Source: Nocardia inohanensis NBRC 100128 (lineage in GTDB: Bacteria > Actinomycetota > Actinomycetes > Mycobacteriales > Mycobacteriaceae). Taken from it: a stretch of 64,000 bases of DNA. This document shows, in pieces, positions 8,415-16,164 of the stretch. A program made the position numbers and the translations under genes. Location of the stretch: NCBI RefSeq assembly GCF_001612945.1, contig NZ_BDBK01000008.1, forward strand, positions 62,001 through 126,000, in the 5' to 3' direction. Within the stretch, counting starts at the first letter, position 1. Each line of letters begins with the position of its first letter. The notes beneath the pieces are model-generated. The model was given only the letters and a program-made list of their open reading frames with translations. It did not search any database and was not told where the DNA came from.

Positions 8415-9980
8415 CTAGCCGGGCGGGATGTGCCGCAGCCGCGTCATCGCGATGAACGCCAGCAGCAGCGCCGCTCCCGCCGCGATGGCCGAGGTCAGAT
8501 GCATCCCGGTGAGGAAGGCGTGCTTGGCCGCATCGGCCACGGCCGCGCCCAGCTTGCCCGGCAGCGTATCGGCGACCTGCATGGCCGCGCCGAGGGTGTC
8601 GCGGGCGGAGTGCGCGTCCGGATCGCGCAGGCCGTAGGGCAGGGTATCGCCGAGACTGCTGCGATAGATGGCGATGCTGATGCTGCCCAGAATCGAGATG
8701 CCCAGCGCGCCACCGAATTCCGCACCCGTCTCGGAGAGCCCGGAGGCCGCCCCGGCCTGCTCGGGCGGCGCGGTGCCCACGATCAGCTCGGTGGTGATCC
8801 CGAAAACCGGTGCGAGACCGAAGGACACCAGCAGTGAGGCCGCGATGACCAGGCCCACCCCGCCGGTGACGGTGATGCGGGTGAGCAGCAGCAGCCCGGC
8901 CGCCGCCATGGCCATGCCGACGCTGATCATGTAGGCGGGCCGCACCGACTTGCCGATCCGCGGGCCCAGCTGGGAGCCGATCATGAACCCCAAACCCGCG
9001 GGGATGGTGCAGATTCCGGCGCGCAGCGGCGACATGCCCAGCACCAGCTGGAAATACTGCCCGACGAACAGGAAGTAGCCGAAGGCCACGAAGATGGCGA
9101 CCATATTGATGGTCAGCGCGGTGCGAAAGCTGGCCAGCCGGAACAGCCGCAGATCCAGCATGGGCTCGGGCGCGGTGAGCTGCCGCCGCACGAAGATGAA
9201 CCCGATGATCAGCCCGGCGGTCAGCGCGGTCACCGCGGGCGTGCCCGGGCCGTCCTGCGCGGCCTTCTTCATGCCGAACACCACCGATAGCACCGCGGCC
9301 GTGCACAATCCGGCGCTGATCAGATCCAGCTGCCCGGCATGCGGATCACGGAATTCGGGCAGCACCCGCGGCGCGAGCACGATGAGCAGCAGCATGACCG
9401 GCACCGCGAGCAGGAAAACCGCTCCCCACCAGAAGTGTTCGAGCATGAACCCGCCCGCCAGCGGGCCGATGGATCCGCCTACCGAGTAGGACCCCACCCA
9501 GACGCCGACCGCGACCGAGCGCTGCTCCGCATTGCGGAACATGGTGAAGATCAACGAGAGCGTGGACGGGGCCAGGGTGGCGCCGGCGACCCCGAGCAGG
9601 GCGCGGCAGCCGATGAGCACGGGTGCGGAGGGGGCGAACGCGGCGATCACCGAGACCATGGCGAAGGCGGCCGCGCCCACCATGAGTAGTCGTCTTCGCC
9701 CGATCCGGTCGCCGATGGTGCCCATGGTGAGCAGCAGGCCGGCGACCAGGAATCCGTAAACGTCGATGATCCAGAGCAATTGGGAACCGGTGGGGCGGAG
9801 CTCGGCGCTGATCTGCGGGACGGCCAGGTGCAGGACGGTGAGATCCATCGAATACACCAGGCATGCCAGTGCGAGCACCGCCAATCCGGTCCACTCCCGA
9901 CGTCCCACTGAGACGGTGGCGGTATCCACCGCGGTTAGCAGGGGAGCAGGTGTGTCCACGATGACGACCTCCATACGCAT
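8415..9980 (-). CDS. MFS drug exporter, DHA2 (14-TM, EmrB/QacA) family
   Basis: Proton-coupled exporter of 521 aa with about 14 hydrophobic segments. The N-terminal LTVLHLAVPQIS (motif D1 region), GDRIGRRR (motif A) and a central RxxxG segment (CRALLGVAGA) mark the DHA2 family. Two close ATGs (9980 and 9974) are possible starts, and no strong ribosome-binding site decides between them. It follows the CoA transferase gene on the same strand after 145 bp that contain repeated TATTAACG elements, so it may have its own regulated promoter. Substrate unknown; likely hydrophobic cationic or antibiotic compounds. Confidence 0.9.
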   Translation of the reverse strand: MRMEVVIVDTPAPLLTAVDTATVSVGRREWTGLAVLALACLVYSMDLTVLHLAVPQISAELRPTGSQLLWIIDVYGFLVAGLLLTMGTIGDRIGRRRLLMVGAAAFAMVSVIAAFAPSAPVLIGCRALLGVAGATLAPSTLSLIFTMFRNAEQRSVAVGVWVGSYSVGGSIGPLAGGFMLEHFWWGAVFLLAVPVMLLLIVLAPRVLPEFRDPHAGQLDLISAGLCTAAVLSVVFGMKKAAQDGPGTPAVTALTAGLIIGFIFVRRQLTAPEPMLDLRLFRLASFRTALTINMVAIFVAFGYFLFVGQYFQLVLGMSPLRAGICTIPAGLGFMIGSQLGPRIGKSVRPAYMISVGMAMAAAGLLLLTRITVTGGVGLVIAASLLVSFGLAPVFGITTELIVGTAPPEQAGAASGLSETGAEFGGALGISILGSISIAIYRSSLGDTLPYGLRDPDAHSARDTLGAAMQVADTLPGKLGAAVADAAKHAFLTGMHLTSAIAAGAALLLAFIAMTRLRHIPPG

Positions 9981-9997
9981 GCCGGCAACTGTGTCGG

Positions 9998-10035
9998 TAT
10001 TAACGATGTCGGTTTCAGCATCTCATCTATTAACG
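9998..10035. repeat. Pair of TATTAACG direct repeats upstream of exporter gene
   Basis: TATTAACG occurs at 9998-10005 and again at 10028-10035, exactly 30 bp apart and so on the same helical face, in the only AT-rich stretch upstream of the exporter start at 9980. Each is flanked by TCGG or ACGGC sequence. This looks like a binding site pair for a regulator, but no dyad is evident and the evidence is limited to two short copies. Confidence 0.3.
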
Positions 10036-10125
10036 GCACAAAAGCCCACTGTACGAGGGGAATTCAGATTTATCCGAGGTGTTCTTGCGGGTGTGCGTGC
10101 AGGTGATCGTGTACCTTCCCGCACA

Positions 10126-11511
10126 TTAAGAACCGGCCGGTCGGACTGTCCAATCCGCCGTATCCGCACCGTATTGCGGGGCAGGCCACCGGAAATCCGG
10201 ATAGGCTGACAGCGCCGGTCCGGCGGTCGTGATCGAATCATGAGTTACCGCGTAGCATGCGTCCGGTGCGGTGGCGGGCGCGTGGTCCGGAGTCCGTCCC
10301 GGCGCGGCCAGCAGCCAGGAGGCGGTGCGCGCCAATGCGACTCGCACATCCCGACCGGTGTCGTCGTGAGCGCGTGCGACGAGCGCGTCGATCACACCCG
10401 CGGCCAGCAAATATCCACTGGCGTGGTCCAGCGCCTGTGCGGGCAGGGCGCCGACCGGTGACTCGCTCCGTGAATCACCCTGCGCGCCTTCGATGAGCGA
10501 GATACCGGATGCGGCCTGCACTATGCTGTCGAACCCCCGCCGGTCGCCCCACGGCCCGTGCTCGCCCCAAGCGGATACCCGCCCGTATACAATTCCGGGA
10601 CCAATTTGCCCGGCGTCTACTCCGGCCCGTAACAAAGCGCCCGGTCGGTAACCTGAGATGATTACATCTGCATTCTCGAGCAGATCTCGAAATAACGGCC
10701 ATTCGGTCCGAATATCGAGTAAGGTCGACCTTTTCCCCTGACAGGTATCCCGAAATTGCCATTCGATCTCGGGCATGCCCGGCGGATCGATTCGCAACAC
10801 CTCGGCCCCCAGTAGCGCCAGTGCCCGCGTCGCCACCGGCCCCGCGATCACCCGCGTCAGATCCACCACCCGCACCCCGCGCAGCGGTTGCAATGAGGTT
10901 GGGGCGAAACGTGACTCGTTTGCTGCCCGGTCGGCGCGCACGCGATCCGCACGCGGCTCGATCGCTACCAGGGGACCGGCGGCGGTTGCCCGGCCCTGCG
11001 GGCTGTCGGCCCATTCGTGTTCGGTGCGCACTCGGACCGCGATCGCGCCGTGATCGTGTGCGCGGTCTTCGATCTCCGATGCCGGCAGCGCCGCGACCCG
11101 TTTCGTGAAGTCCGCGCGCGAGGTGCCGGGTGGCAGGCCGAGCGCGGTGAGCAGGCGGGTGCGGTGGTGCGGGTAGTTGGCGTGGGTGCGGATCCAGCCG
11201 TCGGCAGCGGCGAAGAACCCGGACAGCGGCGCGAAGACATCGGGTGCGGCGCCGCCCGCGCGGAAGAGCCGCTCGCTGGAGAAGGCCGCGGTGATCCGGC
11301 CCGGATCCGGCACTTCGCCGAGCGGATCGAGTCCTGCCGCGACTCGGAACCGGTCGGTTGCCCTGGAGTAGGCGGTCACCGCCCCGCCGGCGAGCGCCCA
11401 CACCGGCAGCGCCGCAGCCAGATTCGATCCCGGATCCACACCGGGCATACTCGAACCGTCGACCCCGATACCGGACTCGTAGGCGTGGACCAGATCCGCG
11501 TATTCAGCCAC
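10126..11511 (-). CDS. CaiB/BaiF (family III) CoA-transferase
   Basis: Family III acyl-CoA transferase or racemase of 461 aa. The C-terminal half has the conserved LRGVRVVDLTRVIAGPVATR and GAEVLRIDPP segments, with GKRSTLLDI and VYGRVSAWGEHGPW further on. The N-terminal half is a second, shortened CaiB-like domain (FAAADGWIRTH), as in two-lobed actinomycete members. The open frame runs to 11835, but the first 108 residues are the antisense of the thioesterase gene; GTG 11511 gives MAEYADLVHAYESG and leaves a 34-bp divergent gap. The region near 10600-10760 is visibly less GC-rich than its neighbours. Acyl donor and acceptor are unknown. Confidence 0.8.
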   Translation of the reverse strand: MAEYADLVHAYESGIGVDGSSMPGVDPGSNLAAALPVWALAGGAVTAYSRATDRFRVAAGLDPLGEVPDPGRITAAFSSERLFRAGGAAPDVFAPLSGFFAAADGWIRTHANYPHHRTRLLTALGLPPGTSRADFTKRVAALPASEIEDRAHDHGAIAVRVRTEHEWADSPQGRATAAGPLVAIEPRADRVRADRAANESRFAPTSLQPLRGVRVVDLTRVIAGPVATRALALLGAEVLRIDPPGMPEIEWQFRDTCQGKRSTLLDIRTEWPLFRDLLENADVIISGYRPGALLRAGVDAGQIGPGIVYGRVSAWGEHGPWGDRRGFDSIVQAASGISLIEGAQGDSRSESPVGALPAQALDHASGYLLAAGVIDALVARAHDDTGRDVRVALARTASWLLAAPGRTPDHAPATAPDACYAVTHDSITTAGPALSAYPDFRWPAPQYGADTADWTVRPAGS

Positions 11512-11545
11512 GAGCCCGACACTAGTGCTCAGAGGAGGCTTATCC

Positions 11546-12382
11546 GTGGTGGCAATTCTCACCGGCACCGCCTGGCTGCGCGAACTGCGCCCCGACCCCG
11601 CGCCGCACACCGTGCTGGTCTGCTTTCCGCCCGGCGGCGGATCTGCCACCGCGTACCGTGCGCTGGCCCAGCGTTTCGGCTCCGGCACAGCGGTTTTCGC
11701 GGTGCAGTATCCGGGCCGCCAGGATCGGCTGGGGGAGCCGCTGCTGACCGACCTGACCGAGCTCGCCGAGCGGGCCGCCCGGGACCTGCTGGGCTGGCCG
11801 AAAACGCTGCGCCTGGCCATCTTCGGGCACAGCATGGGCGCGACCGTCGCCTACGAGGCCGCGCGCCGGGTGCGGGCCGGGGGCCGCGCCGTCGATCACC
11901 TGATCGTCTCCGGCCGCCCCGCACCGGATTCCACCGAAACCGGCGAGTTGCACCGCGGTCCCGACGCCGACCTGATCTCGCAGCTGGAACTGCTTTCCAA
12001 CGAACCGGCCTCGGTCGCCATCCTGCGCGAGGAACCCGGCCTGGCCGAACTGGTGCTGCCCGCGCTGCGCGCCGACTACCAAGCCGTCGAAACCTATCGG
12101 TACGTGCCGGGCGATCCGCTCGACTGCCCCATCACCGCGCTGATCAGCTCCGAGGACCCGACCACCACGCCGGACGAGGTAGCGCGGTGGCGCGAGTTCA
12201 CCAGCGCCGACTTCGCCACCCGGACCTTCCCCGGCGGCCACTTCTACCTCGATCTGCCCGAAACTCAGCCCGCCGTAGCCGATTTCATCGCCCGCCGCCT
12301 GAGCAGCACGAACCCGACCCAGGACGCCAGCACCAGCAGCGCCACCCCCACCCGCACCAACTCCAGCGCACTACGCGGATAG
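11546..12382 (+). CDS. Type II thioesterase (editing, alpha/beta-hydrolase)
   Basis: Stand-alone thioesterase of 278 aa related to SrfAD and RifR, which removes mis-primed acyl groups from carrier proteins of NRPS/PKS systems. The nucleophile elbow GHSMG is at 94-98 (Ser96), with an Asp candidate in SEDPTTTPDE and the catalytic His in FPGGHFYLD. FPPGGG near residue 27 is the usual oxyanion segment. GTG 11546 is chosen because AGGAGG lies seven bases upstream; a GTG at 11525 would bury that site. No NRPS or PKS gene is in the window, so its partner is elsewhere. The last ~25 residues are a Ser/Thr-rich tail encoded antisense to DUF2784. Confidence 0.87.
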   Translation: MVAILTGTAWLRELRPDPAPHTVLVCFPPGGGSATAYRALAQRFGSGTAVFAVQYPGRQDRLGEPLLTDLTELAERAARDLLGWPKTLRLAIFGHSMGATVAYEAARRVRAGGRAVDHLIVSGRPAPDSTETGELHRGPDADLISQLELLSNEPASVAILREEPGLAELVLPALRADYQAVETYRYVPGDPLDCPITALISSEDPTTTPDEVARWREFTSADFATRTFPGGHFYLDLPETQPAVADFIARRLSSTNPTQDASTSSATPTRTNSSALRG

Positions 12383-12642
12383 AGCACCCCGGTGATGTAG
12401 TGGTCGATGAACCCGCTCGACGGCAATCCGGCCTGCCCGGCACGGTGCCGGCTCCAGTTCTCCAGATTCGTCAGCGGGCACTCGAACCCGAACAGCACCG
12501 TGCTGAATCCCCAGGCGAAGGCGGCCAGATGCAGCCAGATCGTGCGCCGCCATCGCCAGGCCAGGAATCCACCCACCACCACGTACGCCACGAACAGGAA
12601 GTGCACGATCGCGGTGGCGTCGGCGAGCAGCCGGTACAGCAT
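12265..12642 (-). CDS. DUF2784 membrane protein
   Basis: Small integral membrane protein of 125 aa with three or four hydrophobic helices. It shows the DUF2784 pattern: FLFVAYVVVGGFLAWRW near the N-terminus, FECPLTNLENW in the middle and HYITGVLYP before the last helix, ending in an Arg-rich cytoplasmic tail. Function is unknown for the family. Its 3' end overlaps the convergent thioesterase gene by 118 bp, so both C-termini are encoded on opposite strands of the same DNA. It follows the 117-aa gene after 10 bp and is probably co-transcribed with it. Confidence 0.85.
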   Translation of the reverse strand: MLYRLLADATAIVHFLFVAYVVVGGFLAWRWRRTIWLHLAAFAWGFSTVLFGFECPLTNLENWSRHRAGQAGLPSSGFIDHYITGVLYPRSALELVRVGVALLVLASWVGFVLLRRRAMKSATAG

Positions 12643-12652
12643 GCCGTCCAGC

Positions 12653-13006
12653 CTACGAGGACACTCGCCGCCCGTCTCTGAGGTCGGGCAGATCGCCGGT
12701 GGCGTACCGGGCGTAGGTGTGCTCGGGTTCCACCGTGATCACATCGGTTCTCGCCACCAGTTCCCCGGGCACCAGATCGCCTTCGAAGTGCCCGGGGCCG
12801 GGCACGATCACCGCCTCCACTCCTAATCGCTCCACCACCATGGCCAACCGGAGCACGGGTTCGTCGGTATGCGGTCCGAACACGATCGTCTTCCGCAACT
12901 CGTACCCCAGCCGTGCCGCCAGACTCCGGATCTGCGCCTCGTCCCACTGCTGGCGCTCGCCGGACACATCCCGACGCAGATAACCGATCGCGCCTGGTCT
13001 CACCAT
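12653..13006 (-). CDS. Conserved hypothetical, resolvase-N-like alpha/beta protein
   Basis: Protein of 117 aa with no firm family. The start GAIGYLRRDVSGERQQWDEA, the later ARLGYELRK and VERLGVEAVIVPGPGHFEG resemble in order the beta-alpha-beta fold of serine recombinase N-terminal domains, but the usual catalytic Ser context is not convincing (Ser16 is the only candidate), so recombinase activity is doubtful. AGAGGTGG lies directly upstream of ATG 13006. It is divergent from the XRE-TPR regulator across 140 bp, which suggests it is that regulator's target. It leads DUF2784 on the same strand. Confidence 0.6.
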   Translation of the reverse strand: MVRPGAIGYLRRDVSGERQQWDEAQIRSLAARLGYELRKTIVFGPHTDEPVLRLAMVVERLGVEAVIVPGPGHFEGDLVPGELVARTDVITVEPEHTYARYATGDLPDLRDGRRVSS

Positions 13007-13146
13007 CCACCTCTTGTCTCGTTGTTTGCCGGGTTACGGCATGCCACGAGCCTGACGGAAATGGTCTCGCCGTCCCAGCCACGGAACTACAACGGAGGTA
13101 ATACGCTTCCGATACGCACGGTTGCACCCCCAGGGCGGAAGTGGCG

Positions 13147-14490
13147 ATGATCGTCAGCAGATGGACCGGTAAGGAAGTCCGAGCATTGCGCACGGCCGCC
13201 CTACGGCTGACGCAAGAGGAGTTCGCCGATGTCGCCGGGTATGTCCCGGCCACCATCCGGAAATGGGAACGGGCGACCACCCACCGCCCGATCGTCGGCA
13301 AGTCGGCACAGGTGCTGGACACCATCCTCACCCGGCTGGAAACCCCGCAACTGGAGCGTTTCACGTCGGCGCTCACCCCGCCGGAGGGACGGCAACCCCA
13401 CGAGCATCCGGCCACCGCTGACGGACGGGCCGCGCTCGAGCACGGATCAGACACCGCGTTCGGTCTCTATTCCTGGGAGGTCGGTGACGCCGTGAAGAGG
13501 CGAGAATTCGGAAAACTGGCGGCGGTCGGCGCGACCGCGGCCTTCCTCGGCGCGGGCGGCGAACACGTCGGCATGAGCGATGTGCGGCGGCTGATGCACG
13601 GGGTGGCCGCACTGGAGCAGGAGGATCAGCGCATCGGCGGCGGGGCGCTGGTGGACTTCGCGGTGCAACAGCTCGCGAAAGCCAAGCACCGCTTGGACAT
13701 CTGCGCGTACGACACCCCCACCGGGAACGCCTTCACCAGCGCGGTGGGCGAGCTCGCGGTCCAAACCGGTTGGCTGGCCTACGATTCCGCGCGGCATCCA
13801 CTGGCGCGGCGTTGCTACGCGGATGCTCTGGCGCTCGGCACCGAGGCCGACGACCGCGATCTCATCGCACACGCCTGCCTGAGCGCCGCCACCCAGTCGA
13901 TCTCGTTGTCCCGCACCGGTTCCGGCAGCCCGTATCACGCCATCAAGCTCATCGACCGGGCCCGTGACCTGATGCGCGGGCGGCCACCGGGCCGGATCCA
14001 CGCCCTGGTCGCGGTGCGCGACGCGCAGGCGTACGCCATGCTCGCCGACCGTCCCGCCTTCGAACGCGCCATCGCCACCGCCTGGCGGGAGCTCGATTAC
14101 GCCACCACCTACGAGGCGCTCGCCGACTGCCCGCAGTGGTTGCGTTTCGTCACCCGCCTGGAGATCGTCGGCCACGAGGCGCGCGGCTGGGCGGACCTGG
14201 GTGAATTCGACCGGGCCGTGGCGCTTTTCGAGGGCGCCACCGGTGGGGACGGCAGCGCCCGCAACGATGCCAACCTGCGCGCCTGGTCCGCCGCCACCCG
14301 CGCCCGCATGGGTGATCTGCACGGCGCGCTCGGCGAAGCCCTGCCCGTGGTGGTGGACCTGGCCGAGGTGTCCTCGGTCCGCACCCTCAGCGTGCTGGAG
14401 CCCGTCCGGGCGGCCACCACGCATCTGGCCGCCGCTGACGATTTCGGCCGCCGGTTCGACCTACTGTCCCGGAAAGCTATCACCGCATGA
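13147..14490 (+). CDS. XRE-family regulator with TPR-like C-terminal domain
   Basis: Transcription factor of 447 aa. An N-terminal helix-turn-helix (about residues 8-60) includes RLTQEEFADVAGYVPATIRK, followed by a linker and a long helical, TPR-like domain (about 140-440) of the kind common in actinomycete XRE proteins that are tuned by a peptide or small ligand. ATG 13147 is preferred to GTG 13141 because GGCGGA (13134-13139) is at proper distance only from 13147. The stop overlaps the following GNAT start (ATGA), so the two are co-translated. The divergent 117-aa gene is the nearest candidate target. Confidence 0.82.
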   Translation: MIVSRWTGKEVRALRTAALRLTQEEFADVAGYVPATIRKWERATTHRPIVGKSAQVLDTILTRLETPQLERFTSALTPPEGRQPHEHPATADGRAALEHGSDTAFGLYSWEVGDAVKRREFGKLAAVGATAAFLGAGGEHVGMSDVRRLMHGVAALEQEDQRIGGGALVDFAVQQLAKAKHRLDICAYDTPTGNAFTSAVGELAVQTGWLAYDSARHPLARRCYADALALGTEADDRDLIAHACLSAATQSISLSRTGSGSPYHAIKLIDRARDLMRGRPPGRIHALVAVRDAQAYAMLADRPAFERAIATAWRELDYATTYEALADCPQWLRFVTRLEIVGHEARGWADLGEFDRAVALFEGATGGDGSARNDANLRAWSAATRARMGDLHGALGEALPVVVDLAEVSSVRTLSVLEPVRAATTHLAAADDFGRRFDLLSRKAITA

Positions 14491-15068
14491 CGCTCTCGTT
14501 CCCCGGTCTCGAATTCCAGCATTTCACCGCCGCACAGGCGCGCCGGCATCGAGACCTCGTGGAAGACGTGTTCCGCCGCTCCTACGTCGAGGCCATCGAC
14601 TCCGGTGACCCGTTCGAATCCCCGGCCGCCTTCATGGCGCGCTTCGACGCCTACACCGCGCCCTCCCGGTCCTCCGGTTTCGTGCTGGTGCTGGCGCACG
14701 TCGACGGTAAGCCGGCCGGCCAAACCTGGGGCTGGCCACTGACTCCCGGCTCGGCCTGGTGGCAGCACCTGGTGCTGGACCAGGGCGATCCCGTCGAATT
14801 CACCACCGAAACCGGTCACCGCACCTTCGCGCTGTCGGAGATCATGGTCTGCGCCGAGTACACCGGCCGTGGGCTGGCCCGGCGGCTGCACGACGAAATC
14901 CTCGGCAGCCGAAGCGAATCGCGGGCGACGCTGCTGGTGGATCCGGCGAATCAGCGCGCCTACGATCGCTACCTGTCCTGGGGCTGGCAACGGGTGGGCA
15001 GGCTGCGGCCGTCCTGGGCCGATGCCCCCGAGTTCGATGTGCTGCTGCGGGAGCTACCTCAGCGCTGA
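14487..15068 (+). CDS. GNAT family N-acetyltransferase
   Basis: Predicted acetyltransferase of 193 aa. The core reads SEIMVCAEYTGRGLARRLHD, with the G-x-G-x-A type acetyl-CoA loop, followed by ATLLVDPANQRAYDRY and a GWQRVG segment typical of the C-terminal GNAT fold. It begins inside the stop of the XRE-TPR gene and is translationally coupled with it, a pairing seen repeatedly in actinomycetes, where such a GNAT may modify the product or signal the regulator responds to (inference). Its last 10 bases overlap the convergent O-methyltransferase gene. Confidence 0.83.
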   Translation: MTLSFPGLEFQHFTAAQARRHRDLVEDVFRRSYVEAIDSGDPFESPAAFMARFDAYTAPSRSSGFVLVLAHVDGKPAGQTWGWPLTPGSAWWQHLVLDQGDPVEFTTETGHRTFALSEIMVCAEYTGRGLARRLHDEILGSRSESRATLLVDPANQRAYDRYLSWGWQRVGRLRPSWADAPEFDVLLRELPQR

Positions 15069-15832
15069 TACACCGACTCGAGCACCAGATCCCGCAGCAG
15101 GGACTGATATTCGACATGGGTGCGATGCTCGGTGGTGCGCCACGACCGGCCTTCCTCGTCCCGCATGTAGCGGCGATAACCCGGTGCGCCCGGGACGCCG
15201 ACATTGTCGGCGAGCACCACGCTGCCGCGATGGAACCAGCCGGCGCCGATCAGCGTCTTCAGATCGGGCAGGTAGGCGTCCTTGTCGTGATCGATGAAGA
15301 CGAAATCCAGTGTGCCGGGCCCGAACCCGTGATCGGCCAGCCGGGCCATGGTCTTGCCGTCGTCGCCGATGCTGCCGTCCAGCACGCTCACCCGGTCGGA
15401 CAGGCCCGCGTGATCGATGACGGCACGGGCGATCTCGGCATTGGCCGGATTGAACTCGACCGAGACCAATAGATCGTCGGGGGAGAGGGCGCGTCCGGTG
15501 CGGACGGCGCTGTAGCCGCAGTACGCGCCCAGTTCGAGCAGCAGGTGCGGCTCGGCGCGCGCGAGCGCGGCGTCGAGGATGAGGCCCTTCTCGTCGCCGA
15601 TATTGACCAGCATGCGGTGGTCGCGGGCGAAGTCGTCGAAGGCGGCGAGCACACTGTCGGGGTCGCCGGCGGTGGAGTGGGCCAGCACGTACGCGCGGGC
15701 TGCGGCTTCGCGTCCGTCACCTACCTGGCCGGTGCGCACGAAAGTCGGTGCGCCGAGCACGAATCGGATCCAGGACCATCGCAGAAACGGAACCCGATCG
15801 CGCAGGACCGAGCCAATACCCTTGCTGCCCAT
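15059..15832 (-). CDS. SAM-dependent O-methyltransferase, catechol (COMT) type
   Basis: Methyltransferase of 257 aa resembling catechol O-methyltransferases. GLILDAALARAEP precedes the SAM motif LLELGAYCGYSAVRTGR, then VSVEFNPANAEIAR (motif II), FVFIDHDKDAYLPDL (metal-binding Asp and Lys region) and VVLADNVGVPGAPGYR, the hallmark of the COMT group with its second metal ligand and Asn. The N-terminal ~60 residues are a family extension. It needs a divalent metal and should methylate a catechol-like hydroxyl. It overlaps the GNAT stop by 10 bp and has a free upstream region of 332 bp. Confidence 0.87.
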   Translation of the reverse strand: MGSKGIGSVLRDRVPFLRWSWIRFVLGAPTFVRTGQVGDGREAAARAYVLAHSTAGDPDSVLAAFDDFARDHRMLVNIGDEKGLILDAALARAEPHLLLELGAYCGYSAVRTGRALSPDDLLVSVEFNPANAEIARAVIDHAGLSDRVSVLDGSIGDDGKTMARLADHGFGPGTLDFVFIDHDKDAYLPDLKTLIGAGWFHRGSVVLADNVGVPGAPGYRRYMRDEEGRSWRTTEHRTHVEYQSLLRDLVLESVYQR

Positions 15833-16164
15833 GGTGATCGATTATCGCCGACCCGGCGGGGCGGGGGAGGGGATTGGTTGATAGAGGCATCTCCACATGC
15901 GGATATGCGCAGTTTGTGATGTATGTCCGGAAGTGTCGGTATCGCTTCGCGTCAGGCATCCCGGGCGAGGAGCCGGCCGATTCGGCTGGTCACGCTTGTG
16001 TCGGCGTATATACGCACCCCCTTTACTGGCCTTATGTTTTACATATCAATACTTAGATATGCGCATCTACGCATGTAAAAGTGCTTCAGGTAGTAGAAGA
16101 CTCCCAAAAACCAAAGGATTAAAGACCAGCCCATGAAGAGAGAGGCCGCTCGGCCCCTCCGGAT
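15833..16164. other. 332-bp gene-free AT-richer spacer
   Basis: This gap separates the O-methyltransferase start from the end of the SDR operon. It is clearly lower in GC than flanking genes from about 15890 onwards. It contains the perfect 12-bp palindrome GCGTATATACGC (16004-16015), several ATATGCGCA-like words (15902-15909 region, 16057-16064) and a GC-rich inverted repeat GGCCGCTCGGCC (16144-16155) directly after the SDR stop that may act in termination. No credible coding frame is seen. It may hold the O-methyltransferase promoter and a regulator site. Confidence 0.45.

Noticed and set aside
11546..12382. Type II thioesterase as sign of a PKS/NRPS cluster
   Set aside because: No synthase, carrier protein or other cluster gene is present in the flanking sequence.
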